Shown one piece after another: positions 51,385 to 60,609 of a stretch of 64,000 nt of DNA. Numbering within the stretch: the first letter of the stretch is position 1; every line of letters begins with the position of its first letter. The position numbers and the translations under genes were made by a program. The notes below the pieces were generated by a model. The model did no database searches. It was not told the origin of the DNA and worked only from the letters and a program-made list of their open reading frames with translations. Where the stretch lies: positions 547,501-611,500 of the forward strand of contig NZ_CP018319.1 in NCBI RefSeq assembly GCF_001952935.1, in the 5' to 3' direction. Source of the DNA: Pseudomonas frederiksbergensis (GTDB lineage Bacteria; Pseudomonadota; Gammaproteobacteria; Pseudomonadales; Pseudomonadaceae).

Positions 51385-52589
51385 TCCTGGCTCACAGCGC
51401 CAATCTTATGCACCGACAAGTCAGCGCCGTAATACTCTTCTTCCTGACTCAGACGCAGACCATGCAACGCTTTGATCACGCCATACACGGTAAAGCCGCC
51501 GGCCAGCGCCACGATCACCCCCAACGCGGTGCCGATCAACTGGCTGATCAGACTCACGCCGCCCAGCCCACCCAACGCGCTCTGGCCGAAAATGCCGCAG
51601 GCGATTCCGCCCCAGACGCCACACAAACCATGCAACGGCCAAACGCCCAGCACATCGTCGATGCGCCATTTGACTTGAGCCGCAGTGAAGCACCAGACAA
51701 ACAATGCGCCAGCGATGACGCCAGTGACCAGCGCGCCCACCGGGTGCATCAGGTCGGACCCGGCGCAAATCGCCACCAACCCGGCCAACGGGCCGTTATG
51801 CAGAAAACCCGGGTCATTGCGCCCGATGATCAGCGCCGCCACGGTACCGCCGACCATGGCCATCAACGAGTTCACCGCCACCAGTCCGCTGACACCTTGC
51901 AGGGTTTGCGCGCTCATCACGTTGAAACCGAACCAGCCAACAATCAGGATCCACGACCCCAGCGCCAGAAAGGGAATGCTCGAGGGCGCGAACGCCACCA
52001 GTCGCCCTTCACGATAACGACCATTGCGCGGCCCGAGCAACAACACCGCCGCCAGGGCCAGCCAACCACCCATGGCATGAACCACGACCGAGCCGGCGAA
52101 ATCATGGAAGCTGGCGCCAAAGCGCTCCAGCAACCAGGCTTGCAGGCCAAAGTTGCCGTTCCAGATCATGCCCTCGAAAAATGGATAAATGAACGCCACG
52201 ATCAGCGCCGTCGCGCACAACTGCGGGACAAACCGGGCACGTTCGGCGATGCCGCCGGAAATGATCGCGGGTATCGCCGCCGCAAAGGTCAGCAGGAAGA
52301 AAAACTTCACCAGTCCATAGCCATGATCAGCATTGATCACAGCCGCCGGTTGCATGAAGGTCACCCCGTAGGAAATCCAATAGCCTATAAAGAAGTAGGC
52401 TAGGGTCGAAATGGCGAAGTCGCTGAGAATCTTCGACAAGGCATTGACCTGGTTCTTTTGTCGAACCGTGCCGACTTCAAGAAAGGCGAAACCGGCATGC
52501 ATCGCCAGAACCATGACCGCGCCGATCAGAATGAACAACGTATTGGAGCTATGAACCAGACTGTCCACAGCGCTTTGCAGATTTTCCAT
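51381..52589 (-). CDS. Ammonium transporter (Amt/MEP/Rh family)
   Basis: A 402-residue Amt protein with 11 membrane segments. The twin pore histidines are in SVVVHAMGGWLALAAVLLLG and VWPLHGLCGVWGGIACGIFG, and the family signature FAFLEVGTVRQKNQVNALSK is near the start. It lacks a neighbouring glnK, so it is probably a second, specialised Amt rather than the glnK-amtB copy. The N-terminus begins directly in the periplasm (MENLQSAVDSLVHSSN), with no cleavable signal. Confidence 0.9.
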   Translation of the reverse strand: MENLQSAVDSLVHSSNTLFILIGAVMVLAMHAGFAFLEVGTVRQKNQVNALSKILSDFAISTLAYFFIGYWISYGVTFMQPAAVINADHGYGLVKFFFLLTFAAAIPAIISGGIAERARFVPQLCATALIVAFIYPFFEGMIWNGNFGLQAWLLERFGASFHDFAGSVVVHAMGGWLALAAVLLLGPRNGRYREGRLVAFAPSSIPFLALGSWILIVGWFGFNVMSAQTLQGVSGLVAVNSLMAMVGGTVAALIIGRNDPGFLHNGPLAGLVAICAGSDLMHPVGALVTGVIAGALFVWCFTAAQVKWRIDDVLGVWPLHGLCGVWGGIACGIFGQSALGGLGGVSLISQLIGTALGVIVALAGGFTVYGVIKALHGLRLSQEEEYYGADLSVHKIGAVSQD

Positions 52590-52895
52590 GGGGTTGGCAG
52601 ACCTGAAGGCTAAAAAAGCACCAAAGCAGTTCGCGCAGACAATTCATGCACCAAGTTGCACCCTGAAAGGATCAGCAGATCGATCCCGATGAGCCACTTT
52701 GGCGCACAAGGTTGCAACCTTTGCGCGAGTTTTCATTATTTGAGATAAGGTTTTGCTCGCATCCTGCCCAGCAACAGCGCAACGGCGCAGACAGACGCAC
52801 CACGACATAGCAAAAGTTGTACCAGTCATTTGTACTGAACCTTCGCGCAAGGCTCATACTCGAACGATTCAGAAGCCACTTACGGAGATCCACCC
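52590..52895. other. Gap between amt and the elaB-like gene
   Basis: About 306 bp holding two divergent promoters. TGCACCAAGTTGCA (52647-52660) resembles an NtrC half-site arrangement (TGCACCA), and GCTAAAAAAGCACCA (52609-52623) loosely matches a reversed sigma-54 site, but its distance to the amt ATG is too short to be convincing. Nothing else is seen. Confidence 0.4.
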
Positions 52896-53210
52896 ATGGC
52901 CAGCATCAAGGCAAAGACTGCTCAAGAAATCCTGATGAATGATTTTCAGACTCTGGTCAGCGACACCGAACGGTTGCTGGAACACACGGCAACATTGGCC
53001 GGCAATCAGGCTGATGAGCTGCGCGAGCAAATCCACGACAGTCTGCTTCGTGCGCGCGAAACCTTGAAATTGACCGAAGACTCCATGCGCGAACGCGGCA
53101 AGGCTGCTGTTACCGCCACCGAAGACTATGTCCAGGCCAACCCATGGCAATCGGTCGGGATCGCGGCCGGGGTTGGTTTCCTGATTGGCTTGCTGGCCAC
53201 TCGGCGCTGA
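52896..53210 (+). CDS. ElaB/YqjD-like ribosome-associated membrane protein (DUF883)
   Basis: A 104-residue protein with a long amphipathic helix (FQTLVSDTERLLEHTATLAG, RETLKLTEDSMRERGKAA) and one C-terminal membrane segment (about 84-100, SVGIAAGVGFLIGLLA) ending in positively charged residues. ElaB/YqjD proteins anchor ribosomes to the inner membrane in stationary phase. GGAG precedes the ATG. The next gene starts 2 bp after its stop. Confidence 0.9.
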   Translation: MASIKAKTAQEILMNDFQTLVSDTERLLEHTATLAGNQADELREQIHDSLLRARETLKLTEDSMRERGKAAVTATEDYVQANPWQSVGIAAGVGFLIGLLATRR

Positions 53211-53211
53211 T

Positions 53212-53601
53212 ATGGCTATCGGCGAATCCGGCTCGTCCGCGACGGGCCCAAGCTCCTCACCGCGGCGCCTGGGTGCTGCGTTTCTTGGACTGCTGCACAG
53301 CCATGTCGAACTGTTCGGCATTGAATTGCAGGAACAAAAAGCCCGCACGGTAAGCCTGTTGCTGTTCGCAGGCCTGGCGCTGGTTTTTGCCTTGCTGTTG
53401 CTGGTGGGCTTGTCGACGCTGGTGTTGATCCTGTTTTGGGACACCTATCGCCTGGCGGCCATCATCGGCCTGTGCGTTTTCTATACCCTCGCGGCGATTT
53501 TCTGTGCGATGCGCTTGAGAGCGGCGATTTTCGATGAATCCTCGCCCTTCCACGGCACCCTGGAAGAATTGGCCAACGATCGGGAGCGCCTGCTGCCATG
53601 A
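53212..53601 (+). CDS. YqjE-like phage-holin-family membrane protein
   Basis: A 129-residue protein with two membrane segments (about 47-70 and 77-99: LLLFAGLALVFALLLLVGLS, LAAIIGLCVFYTLAAIFCAM), belonging to the YqjE/phage_holin_3_6 group. The start MAIGESGSSATG follows the ElaB-like stop by 1 bp. It is part of an elaB(yqjD)-yqjE-yqjK-like set whose shared role is at the membrane under stress. Confidence 0.87.
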   Translation: MAIGESGSSATGPSSSPRRLGAAFLGLLHSHVELFGIELQEQKARTVSLLLFAGLALVFALLLLVGLSTLVLILFWDTYRLAAIIGLCVFYTLAAIFCAMRLRAAIFDESSPFHGTLEELANDRERLLP

Positions 53602-53939
53602 GCCTGCCTGAACTGCCTCACAACAGCTCGCGCACTGAAATGCGCAAGGCACTGATCCGCCTGCGCATGGAAATGCATCGTCAGGAAATCCGCCACGAAT
53701 CCGCGCAACTGTTGCAACCCTTGCAGCGTGTGCGCGGAATGACGCAAAACCTGCAGGACGGCTTTGGCATCAAGCACGCGCCACTCTGGGGCGTGGCAGC
53801 CGTCACCTTGCTGGGCTTCCTGACGGGCAAGGGCGCCAAGGGCGGTGGCGTCAGCAGCCTCACTCGGCTGGTTCGTCTGGGCGCCACGCTGGGTCCATTG
53901 ATCAAGCTGGTCATGCAAGGCTCTTCGCGTCACCACTAA
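53598..53939 (+). CDS. YqjK-like small protein
   Basis: A 113-residue protein with basic N-terminal helix (SSRTEMRKALIRLRMEMHRQ) and a short hydrophobic region (WGVAAVTLLGFLTGKG) near the middle. It fits YqjK by position after yqjE; similarity at residue level is weak. It overlaps yqjE by 4 bp (ATGA). A weak hairpin (CTGAACC...GGTTCAG, about 53975-54000) follows. Confidence 0.75.
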   Translation: MSLPELPHNSSRTEMRKALIRLRMEMHRQEIRHESAQLLQPLQRVRGMTQNLQDGFGIKHAPLWGVAAVTLLGFLTGKGAKGGGVSSLTRLVRLGATLGPLIKLVMQGSSRHH

Positions 53940-54118
53940 GGCCATTATCTGGCTGCGTTCTTGTAACACCGGGACTGAACCTCTTTATCGAGGGGTTCAG
54001 GCCTGCGCGCCTCGTCGGCAAGCCGTGCGCCTACAGATGTGTGGGTGTTTTTCGCTTGCAGGTCCGCACGCGAACCCGGAAGCTTAAGCAATCGCACACC
54101 TGACGGAGAGAACCCGCC

Positions 54119-55447
54119 TTGGATTGGCAAACCCTGCTTACTCGCGAACGCCTCGGAAAGCCTCTGCACAGCCCGGAAGAACTCGGCCGCAGCCCGTTCC
54201 ACAAAGACCACGACCGGATCATTTTCTCGGGCGCGTTTCGCCGCCTCGGCCGCAAGACCCAGGTCCATCCGGTCAGCAGCAACGATCATATCCACACGCG
54301 CCTGACCCACTCGCTGGAAGTCAGCTGCGTCGGTCGTTCGCTGGGCATGCGCGTCGGCGAAACCATCCGCAGCGCCCTGCCTGACTGGTGCGAGCCCAGC
54401 GACCTGGGCATGGTGGTGCAATCGGCTTGTCTGGCCCATGACATCGGCAATCCACCCTTCGGCCACTCCGGCGAAGACGCAATTCGCCACTGGTTCCAGC
54501 AAGCCGCCGGCCGTGGCTGGCTGGATGCGATGAGCGAAGTCGAACGCAATGACTTCCTCAATTTCGAAGGCAATGCCCAAGGCTTCCGGGTACTCACCCA
54601 GCTGGAATATCACCAGTTCGACGGCGGCACCCGGCTGACCTACGCCACGCTGGGTACTTATCTGAAGTATCCATGGACTGCAAAACACGCGGACTCACTG
54701 GGTTACAAGAAACACAAGTTCGGCTGCTATCAGAGCGAACTTCCGCTCCTGGAACAAATCGCCCATAAACTCGGCCTGCCGCAACTCGAGGAACAACGTT
54801 GGGCGCGCCATCCGCTCGTGTATCTGATGGAAGCTGCCGATGACATCTGTTACGCGCTGATCGATCTGGAAGACGGTCTGGAAATGGAGCTGCTGGAATA
54901 CGCCGAAGTCGAGTCCCTGTTGCTGGACCTTGTAGGTGACGATCTGCCGGAAACCTATCGCCAGCTGGGCCCATTGGATTCGCGTCGACGCAAACTGGCG
55001 ATCCTGCGAGGCAAAGCCATTGAGCACCTGACCAATGCCGCAGCGCGGGCTTTTGTCGAGCAACAGGACGCGTTACTGGCCGGCACGCTGCCCGGTGATC
55101 TGGTGGAGCACATGCACGGGCCTGCCAAGCGTTGCGTGCTGAATGCGAAGGACATGGCGCGGAAAAAAATCTTCCAGGACAAGCGCAAGACCCTGCATGA
55201 AATCGGCGCCTACACCACGCTGGAAATCCTGCTCAACGCCTTCTGCGGCGCGGCACTGGAACAGCATAACGGTCGAACCCCGTCCTTCAAGAGCCGCCGG
55301 GTCCTCGATCTGTTGGGAAACAATGCGCCCGATCCTCACGGTCCATTGCACGCCTCGTTTCTACGGATGATTGATTTCATCGCCGGCATGACCGACAGCT
55401 ATGCCAGCGAAATGGCGCTGGAGATGACCGGTCGTTCAAGCCACTGA
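54119..55447 (+). CDS. dgt: Deoxyguanosinetriphosphate triphosphohydrolase-like protein (Dgt)
   Basis: A 442-residue HD-domain dNTPase: [40 protein letters not shown], and metal-binding HD in [20 protein letters not shown]. It splits dNTPs into nucleoside and triphosphate, helping to set pool levels. It starts at TTG with GGAGAG 8 bases before it ([13 protein letters not shown]); there is no better ATG nearby. A long stem-loop follows. Confidence 0.92.
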   Translation: MDWQTLLTRERLGKPLHSPEELGRSPFHKDHDRIIFSGAFRRLGRKTQVHPVSSNDHIHTRLTHSLEVSCVGRSLGMRVGETIRSALPDWCEPSDLGMVVQSACLAHDIGNPPFGHSGEDAIRHWFQQAAGRGWLDAMSEVERNDFLNFEGNAQGFRVLTQLEYHQFDGGTRLTYATLGTYLKYPWTAKHADSLGYKKHKFGCYQSELPLLEQIAHKLGLPQLEEQRWARHPLVYLMEAADDICYALIDLEDGLEMELLEYAEVESLLLDLVGDDLPETYRQLGPLDSRRRKLAILRGKAIEHLTNAAARAFVEQQDALLAGTLPGDLVEHMHGPAKRCVLNAKDMARKKIFQDKRKTLHEIGAYTTLEILLNAFCGAALEQHNGRTPSFKSRRVLDLLGNNAPDPHGPLHASFLRMIDFIAGMTDSYASEMALEMTGRSSH

Positions 55448-55454
55448 TAAAACC

Positions 55455-55499
55455 GGGGGGTCAGCCATTACACCGCGTGCAATGGTTGATTTGCCCCCC
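55455..55499. terminator. Long stem-loop after dgt
   Basis: GGGGGGTCAGCCATT pairs with AATGGTTGA...CCCCCC across an 11-base loop, with a short TTTG bulge on the 3' arm. There is no T-run after it, so a role as terminator is uncertain; it may protect the 3' end of the mRNA. Confidence 0.5.
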
Positions 55500-55620
55500 T
55501 CAAACCCCAAGTGCACTCAACGTTCGCCGAATCCCCCTACAACATGTGCTGAGCTAACTGATCGATTTATTCGGTAACTTCGCGAAATAATCTCGCTTCC
55601 TTCAGTCCAACAGAAGAAGC

Positions 55621-56025
55621 GTGAATACTCCTATGTTCAAAGACGATCTGCGCATCTTGCTGGTAGAAGATCATCCCTTCCAACTCCGGGCGACTCAATA
55701 CTTGCTTGAGAGTTACGGTTTCACTCAACTGACCACGACCGACAGCGCCGATGGCGCCTTGCATCAAATGCTCAAGGCAGTGCAACCGTTTGATATTCTT
55801 CTGTGCGATCAATGTCTGCCCGGTCTTTGCGGACTTGATCTGGTCGAATTTGCCAGCCAGCGGGGGATGATCAGACAGGCAATACTATTAAGCAGCCTGA
55901 CATCCGATGAACTGGATGAACTTGAAAAAAAGGCCAACGAACACGGACTGCCATTATTGGGATACTTGATCAAACCTCTGAAACAATCCGAATTTAGAAA
56001 CTTGTTGACCTTGGCATCATTCTAA
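55621..56025 (+). CDS. Stand-alone receiver-domain protein (RocR-receiver-like)
   Basis: A 134-residue protein that is only a receiver domain: acidic pair in ILLVEDHPFQLRA, phospho-Asp in FDILLCDQCLPGLCG, Ser in LLSSLTS and Lys in YLIKPLKQ. The sequence looks like the receiver of RocR/PvrR, but the c-di-GMP EAL domain is missing. GTG 55621 or ATG 55633 may be the start. It stands upstream of a NarL-type regulator and EvgS-like kinase, so it may act as a phosphate sink or competitor in that relay. Confidence 0.75.
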   Translation: MNTPMFKDDLRILLVEDHPFQLRATQYLLESYGFTQLTTTDSADGALHQMLKAVQPFDILLCDQCLPGLCGLDLVEFASQRGMIRQAILLSSLTSDELDELEKKANEHGLPLLGYLIKPLKQSEFRNLLTLASF

Positions 56026-56153
56026 AAAAAGACATACCAACCACACTAAAACCCCCGCCATAACACAATTTGAAACTTACCATTAAATAACTCCAACACT
56101 TCGACCAACTACCAACAACCTTCACCTTTCCTCATAAGAAACCTAGTTGATAC

Positions 56154-56190
56154 GTAGTCCTATTCTTCTTCAGCCGTAGGACTATTCCTA
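56154..56190. promoter_or_regulatory. RcsB/NarL-type operator upstream of the regulator-kinase pair
   Basis: TAGGACTATTCCTA (56177-56190) is an imperfect dyad that matches the RcsAB-type box (TAAGAATATTCCTA) at 12 of 14 positions. A second partial copy in inverted orientation (TAGTCCTA, 56155-56162) is the exact reverse complement of TAGGACTA, 22 bp away (two helical turns). It lies about 90 bp before the regulator's ATG and suggests autoregulation; it is inferred. Confidence 0.6.
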
Positions 56191-56280
56191 TATTGCGACT
56201 ACAGGTCCGTCAGTTCATGCGTCACCTCAACTATCTGAGCTAAGGTGCGCGCTTTATTAGAGCTCGTATGGGATTTGATT

Positions 56281-56907
56281 ATGAACTCCGTTTTTATTGT
56301 CGACGATCACCCGGTCATCCGCCTTGCCGTCAGAATGTTGCTTGAACATGAAGGTTACAAAGTCGTCGGCGAAACCGATAATGGGGTCGACGCCATGCAG
56401 ATGGTTCGCGAATGCATGCCTGACCTCGTCATACTCGACATCAGCATTCCCAAACTGGACGGGCTGGAAGTTCTCGCCCGCTTCAACGCAATGAGTACCC
56501 GTCTTAAAACATTGGTATTAACAGCACAGAGCCCAACACTTTTCGGTATTCGCTGCATGCAATCCGGCGCATCGGGATATGTGTGCAAACAGGAGGACCT
56601 GAGTGAACTGGTCAGTGCTATAAAAGCCGTATTGTCAGGTTACAACTACTTTCCCAGCCAGGCCTTGAATCCTGTTCGCTGTGATGACGCTCGTTTTTCC
56701 GACCTGGAATTGTTCAAGTCAGTCAATGATCGGGAACTGATGGTCTTGCAACTATTTGCCCAAGGACGCACCAACAAGGAAATTGCCAAAGGCATGTTTC
56801 TGAGTAACAAGACTGTCAGCACTTATAAAAAACGCCTCATGCAGAAACTCGAAGCCAAATCCCTGGTTGAACTCATCGATATGGCAAAACGTAACGCGTT
56901 AGTGTGA
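56281..56907 (+). CDS. NarL/EvgA/RocA-type response regulator
   Basis: A 208-residue regulator: receiver with VFIVDDHPVIRLAVRML, phospho-Asp in DLVILDISIPKLDG and Lys in GYVCKQED, and a LuxR-type HTH (VNDRELMVLQLFAQGRTNKE, MFLSNKTVSTYKKRLMQKL). It resembles EvgA, BvgA and RocA1. It is followed by the kinase, whose GTG/ATG lies at its stop, so they form a cognate pair. The start ATG is the one with VFIVDDHP; 12 upstream codons are excluded. Confidence 0.88.
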   Translation: MNSVFIVDDHPVIRLAVRMLLEHEGYKVVGETDNGVDAMQMVRECMPDLVILDISIPKLDGLEVLARFNAMSTRLKTLVLTAQSPTLFGIRCMQSGASGYVCKQEDLSELVSAIKAVLSGYNYFPSQALNPVRCDDARFSDLELFKSVNDRELMVLQLFAQGRTNKEIAKGMFLSNKTVSTYKKRLMQKLEAKSLVELIDMAKRNALV

Positions 56908-56915
56908 GAGACAGG

Positions 56916-59900
56916 ATGCCCAGTCGTATAAAGGATTATCTGACACTCATGGCCGCAGGTTTATGCCTGCACACCTCAGTGGCCGCTGCGCAGACCGTCA
57001 GCGAGAACTACAATCTGATGAGTCGCTCGATGGCTGGACACCAGGAAGTCCAACTGGATAAGTCACAACGACAATGGATTGAGCATAAACGGGAACTGAT
57101 CCTTGGCACGTCAGCCCCGGACTACCCCCCTTTCGACCTGACCATCAGTGGTCACGACTACGAAGGCTTTACCGCCGATTACGCAGGTATCCTTGGCAAA
57201 ACAACCGGTTTGCCCATCAAGGTGCTGCGCTTTGCGTCCCGGGAGGCCGCGATCGAGGCACTCGAAAGTGGCAGGATCGACTTGCTGGGGACCGCCAATG
57301 GCTTTGAAGCCCGCAACGTTGACATCGTACTTTCCGCCCCCTACGCCGCAGACCAGCCGGTTCTGGTGACCCGCGAAGGTGAAACCCGATCCCTGACCGA
57401 TGGGCTGGCGGGGCTACGGCTGAGCATGGTGTATCACTATTTGCCACTGGAAGAGGTCAAGGCCATGTATCCGGGGGCGATCATCACGTCCTTTCCGTCC
57501 TACCAGAATGCGATCAATGCCGTTGCCTTCGATCAGGCTGACGTGTTTCTGGGTGACACCATTTCCACCCATTACATGATCAACAAGGGGTATCTGAACA
57601 ACATCCGCATGGCCAACTTCGGCAAACACGAAGCCCACGGTTTCAGCTTTGCCGTGCATAAGGACAACCCGCAACTGCTCGGCATCATCAACGCAATGCT
57701 GATGGCCATCCCCACCAGCGAACGAGACAACATTGCCAAGCGCTGGAGTGCCGGCAGTGACATGCTGCTCACCGATCAGAAATTGCAACTCACCCACAAC
57801 GAGGAACGATGGCTGGCACAAAACCCGGTAGTGCGAGTGGTGGTCAATGAGGCTTTTGCGCCGCTGACGTTTTTCGACAGTGATGGCAACTTTCGTGGGG
57901 TTACCGCGGACTTGCTGGAGCTGATCAGATTGCGCACCGGCTTGCGCTTCGATGTCCGTCGCAGCCGCAGTGATGAAGAGATGATCCAACAGATCAGCGA
58001 CAACCAGGCCGACGTGATCGCCGCGCTGCTCCCCAGTGCCCAACGTGAAACGACGTTGAACTTCACCCGCCCCTATTTGCAAAACTCCTTTGTCCTGCTG
58101 ACTCGCAAAGCCGCCGACAGCCCGGCAAGCCTTGCGCAACTGGAGGACAAACGCCTGGCAATCGCCCAAGGCAATCCCCTGGTGGATTACCTGCGCAGCG
58201 AGTTCCCGCGGATCAGGCTGATTGAAACCCCGGATACGTTCAGCGCCGTGGAGTTACTGGCCGAGGGCAAGGCAGAAGGTGCGGTGAATTCACTGGTGAT
58301 TGCCAACTACTTCATCTCTTCGCAGCTCTTCGAGCACAACCTTCAAATCAGTACCACCATCGGCACCCGGCAGGCCGCGTTTTCCCTGGCCACAAGCCGG
58401 GACGCCAAAGAACTGAACACCATTCTCGACAAGGCGCTGCTGAGCATTGCGCCGGAAGAACTGGGCATCATCAACAGCCGCTGGCGCGGCTATTCGGCGT
58501 CCTCGCAAAGTACCTGGCGCAACTATCACCGTCTGTTCTACCAAGTCGTCATCGGTGCCGGGGTGCTGCTGCTGATTTCCGTTGCCTGGAACGCTTACAT
58601 GCGGCGCCAGATAAAGCAGCGCCAGGCAGCCGAGCGTGCATTGAACGATCAACTCGAATTCATGCGATCACTGGTCAACGGGACGCCTCATCCGATCTAC
58701 GTCCGCGATCGCCAGGGACTGCTGCAAAGCTGCAACGACAGTTACCTGGAAGCCTTCTGTGCAAGACGTGAAGACGTCATCGGCAAAAGCGTCATGCAAG
58801 CCAGCCTGAGCAATGCGTTCGAAGCCCGGGAATTTCAGGCTGATTACCAGCGCGTCGTGGCCGAGGGCAATCCGCTGATTCTCGATCGCGCGCTGCACAT
58901 CGGCGAGCGCAGGTTGACGATTTACCACTGGATTCTTCCCTACCGTGATTCGAGCGGTGAAGTCCAAGGCATCATTGGCGGCTGGATCGACATCAGCGAA
59001 CGGCGGCAACTGTTCGATGACCTGCGCGAGGCCAAAGAGCGCGCCGATGAAGCCAACCGTGCCAAAACCACCTTTCTGGCGACCATGAGCCATGAGATCC
59101 GCACTCCGATGAATGCGGTCATCGGCATGCTCGAACTCACACTCAAACGCATCGATCACAAGCACCCGGATCGCCCGGCAATCGACGTGGCGTACAACTC
59201 GGCGAAAGACCTGCTGGAGCTGATCGGAGACATTCTCGACATTGCACGGATTGAATCCGGACGCCTGAGCCTGAGTCCTGAACGGGTCAATCCCAGTGAA
59301 ATCGTGGCCTCGGTGGTGCGGGTCTTCGATGGACTGGCGCGTCAGAAAAATCTGCGGCTGCTACTGGAATTTCGCCCTGCCAATCCAGGGTTTGATGTCC
59401 TGCTGGACCCGATGCGCTTCAAACAGGTGCTGTCCAACCTGGTGAGCAACGCCATCAAGTTTACGGAACGCGGCCAAATCAGGATCATCGTCGACCTGCA
59501 GCCGACCGCCGAGCCTGAGCGGGTCCGGATGTTGTTGCAGGTTCACGACAGCGGCATAGGGATCAGTCAGCAGGATCAGCAGCGGTTGTTCGAACCTTTC
59601 GCTCAGGCCGATCACGCCGGGCAGGCAGGCAGAGGCGGTGCGGGGCTTGGGCTGGTGATCAGCCGCAGCCTGTGCGAAATGATGGGCGGCAGCCTGCAAT
59701 TGAGCAGCCAGCCGGGTGCTGGCACTCACGTCGAGGTGTCGTTGCACCTGGCAACATTGCCATTGGTACAGATGCCGGAAACTGCTGAAGCGCAAATCCG
59801 CACCACGGCGACTCCCTTGAACGTTCTGGTGGTCGACGATCACCCCGCCAATCGCTTGCTCATGTGCCAGCAACTGGAGTTTCTGGGCCATCGATTCAGC

Positions 59901-60560
59901 GTCGCGCCGGACGGCCAGGCGGGGCTTCAGGCATGGGAAGCCGAGCCGTTCGATCTGGTGATTGTCGATTGCAACATGCCGGTCATGAACGGATACGAAC
60001 TGGCCCGCGTCATTCGCCAACATGAACAAAAAACGCACCGCCCGGCCTGTACCGTGCTGGGCTTTACCGCCAACGCACAACCGGAAGAAATACAACGCTG
60101 CAAACAAGCCGGGATGGACGACTGCCTGTTCAAGCCCCTTACCCTCACAGCCTTGAGTCAGTGGTTTGAAGGTGTCAGGCCAACCGTCCGCGATCCTGCC
60201 TTCAGTCTGCAAGGATTGCGTCTTTTGACCGGCGGAGATCCGATATTGGACCAGCGACTGTTGACCGAACTGTTGAACAGCAACCGTCTGGACCGACAGG
60301 AATTGCTGGCGCTGTCCCCCTCTAAAGAACCTCAGTCATTTCTCGACGTCGCCCACAAAATCAAGGGCGCCGCCCGAATCGTCCAGGCGTCCCGGGTGAT
60401 CGACAGCTGCGAGGCGATGGAAAAGGCCTGCCATGAAGTGTTCCATCAGGATCAAGTGGCCGATTGCAGCAAGGCTATAGAGCGCGCCATGCTCGAACTG
60501 GAGCAGGCATTGCAGCAACAGATCGGCCAAAACGACAAAGGCAGAATGACAGAGCCTTAA
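56916..60560 (+). CDS. EvgS/RocS-like unorthodox sensor histidine kinase
   Basis: About 1214 residues. Signal peptide (about 1-27, ending VAAA), two periplasmic family-3 solute-binding domains (about 45-270 and 290-530), a membrane segment (about 540-562), PAS (about 575-700), HisKA (TFLATMSHEIRTPMN, His near 726), HATPase (SNLVSNAIKF, DSGIGIS, GAGLGLVIS), receiver (about 968-1085, VVDDHPANR, IVDCNMPVMNG, KPLT) and HPt (LDVAHKIKGAARI, His near 1147). It is a four-step phosphorelay kinase like BvgS, EvgS and RocS1. The periplasmic domains probably sense small ligands. A GTG at 56904 is an alternative start. Confidence 0.92.
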   Translation: MPSRIKDYLTLMAAGLCLHTSVAAAQTVSENYNLMSRSMAGHQEVQLDKSQRQWIEHKRELILGTSAPDYPPFDLTISGHDYEGFTADYAGILGKTTGLPIKVLRFASREAAIEALESGRIDLLGTANGFEARNVDIVLSAPYAADQPVLVTREGETRSLTDGLAGLRLSMVYHYLPLEEVKAMYPGAIITSFPSYQNAINAVAFDQADVFLGDTISTHYMINKGYLNNIRMANFGKHEAHGFSFAVHKDNPQLLGIINAMLMAIPTSERDNIAKRWSAGSDMLLTDQKLQLTHNEERWLAQNPVVRVVVNEAFAPLTFFDSDGNFRGVTADLLELIRLRTGLRFDVRRSRSDEEMIQQISDNQADVIAALLPSAQRETTLNFTRPYLQNSFVLLTRKAADSPASLAQLEDKRLAIAQGNPLVDYLRSEFPRIRLIETPDTFSAVELLAEGKAEGAVNSLVIANYFISSQLFEHNLQISTTIGTRQAAFSLATSRDAKELNTILDKALLSIAPEELGIINSRWRGYSASSQSTWRNYHRLFYQVVIGAGVLLLISVAWNAYMRRQIKQRQAAERALNDQLEFMRSLVNGTPHPIYVRDRQGLLQSCNDSYLEAFCARREDVIGKSVMQASLSNAFEAREFQADYQRVVAEGNPLILDRALHIGERRLTIYHWILPYRDSSGEVQGIIGGWIDISERRQLFDDLREAKERADEANRAKTTFLATMSHEIRTPMNAVIGMLELTLKRIDHKHPDRPAIDVAYNSAKDLLELIGDILDIARIESGRLSLSPERVNPSEIVASVVRVFDGLARQKNLRLLLEFRPANPGFDVLLDPMRFKQVLSNLVSNAIKFTERGQIRIIVDLQPTAEPERVRMLLQVHDSGIGISQQDQQRLFEPFAQADHAGQAGRGGAGLGLVISRSLCEMMGGSLQLSSQPGAGTHVEVSLHLATLPLVQMPETAEAQIRTTATPLNVLVVDDHPANRLLMCQQLEFLGHRFSVAPDGQAGLQAWEAEPFDLVIVDCNMPVMNGYELARVIRQHEQKTHRPACTVLGFTANAQPEEIQRCKQAGMDDCLFKPLTLTALSQWFEGVRPTVRDPAFSLQGLRLLTGGDPILDQRLLTELLNSNRLDRQELLALSPSKEPQSFLDVAHKIKGAARIVQASRVIDSCEAMEKACHEVFHQDQVADCSKAIERAMLELEQALQQQIGQNDKGRMTEP

Positions 60561-60609
60561 CTATGCTTGGACGCTGAGCAGTGTGTTAACCATCATGGAG
60601 AGACCTGCA

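Noticed and set aside
52609..52623. A sigma-54 promoter for the ammonium transporter gene.
   Set aside because: The match is loose (TGGTGC...TAGC) and the implied start site would be within about 10 bases of the ATG, leaving no room for a ribosome site.
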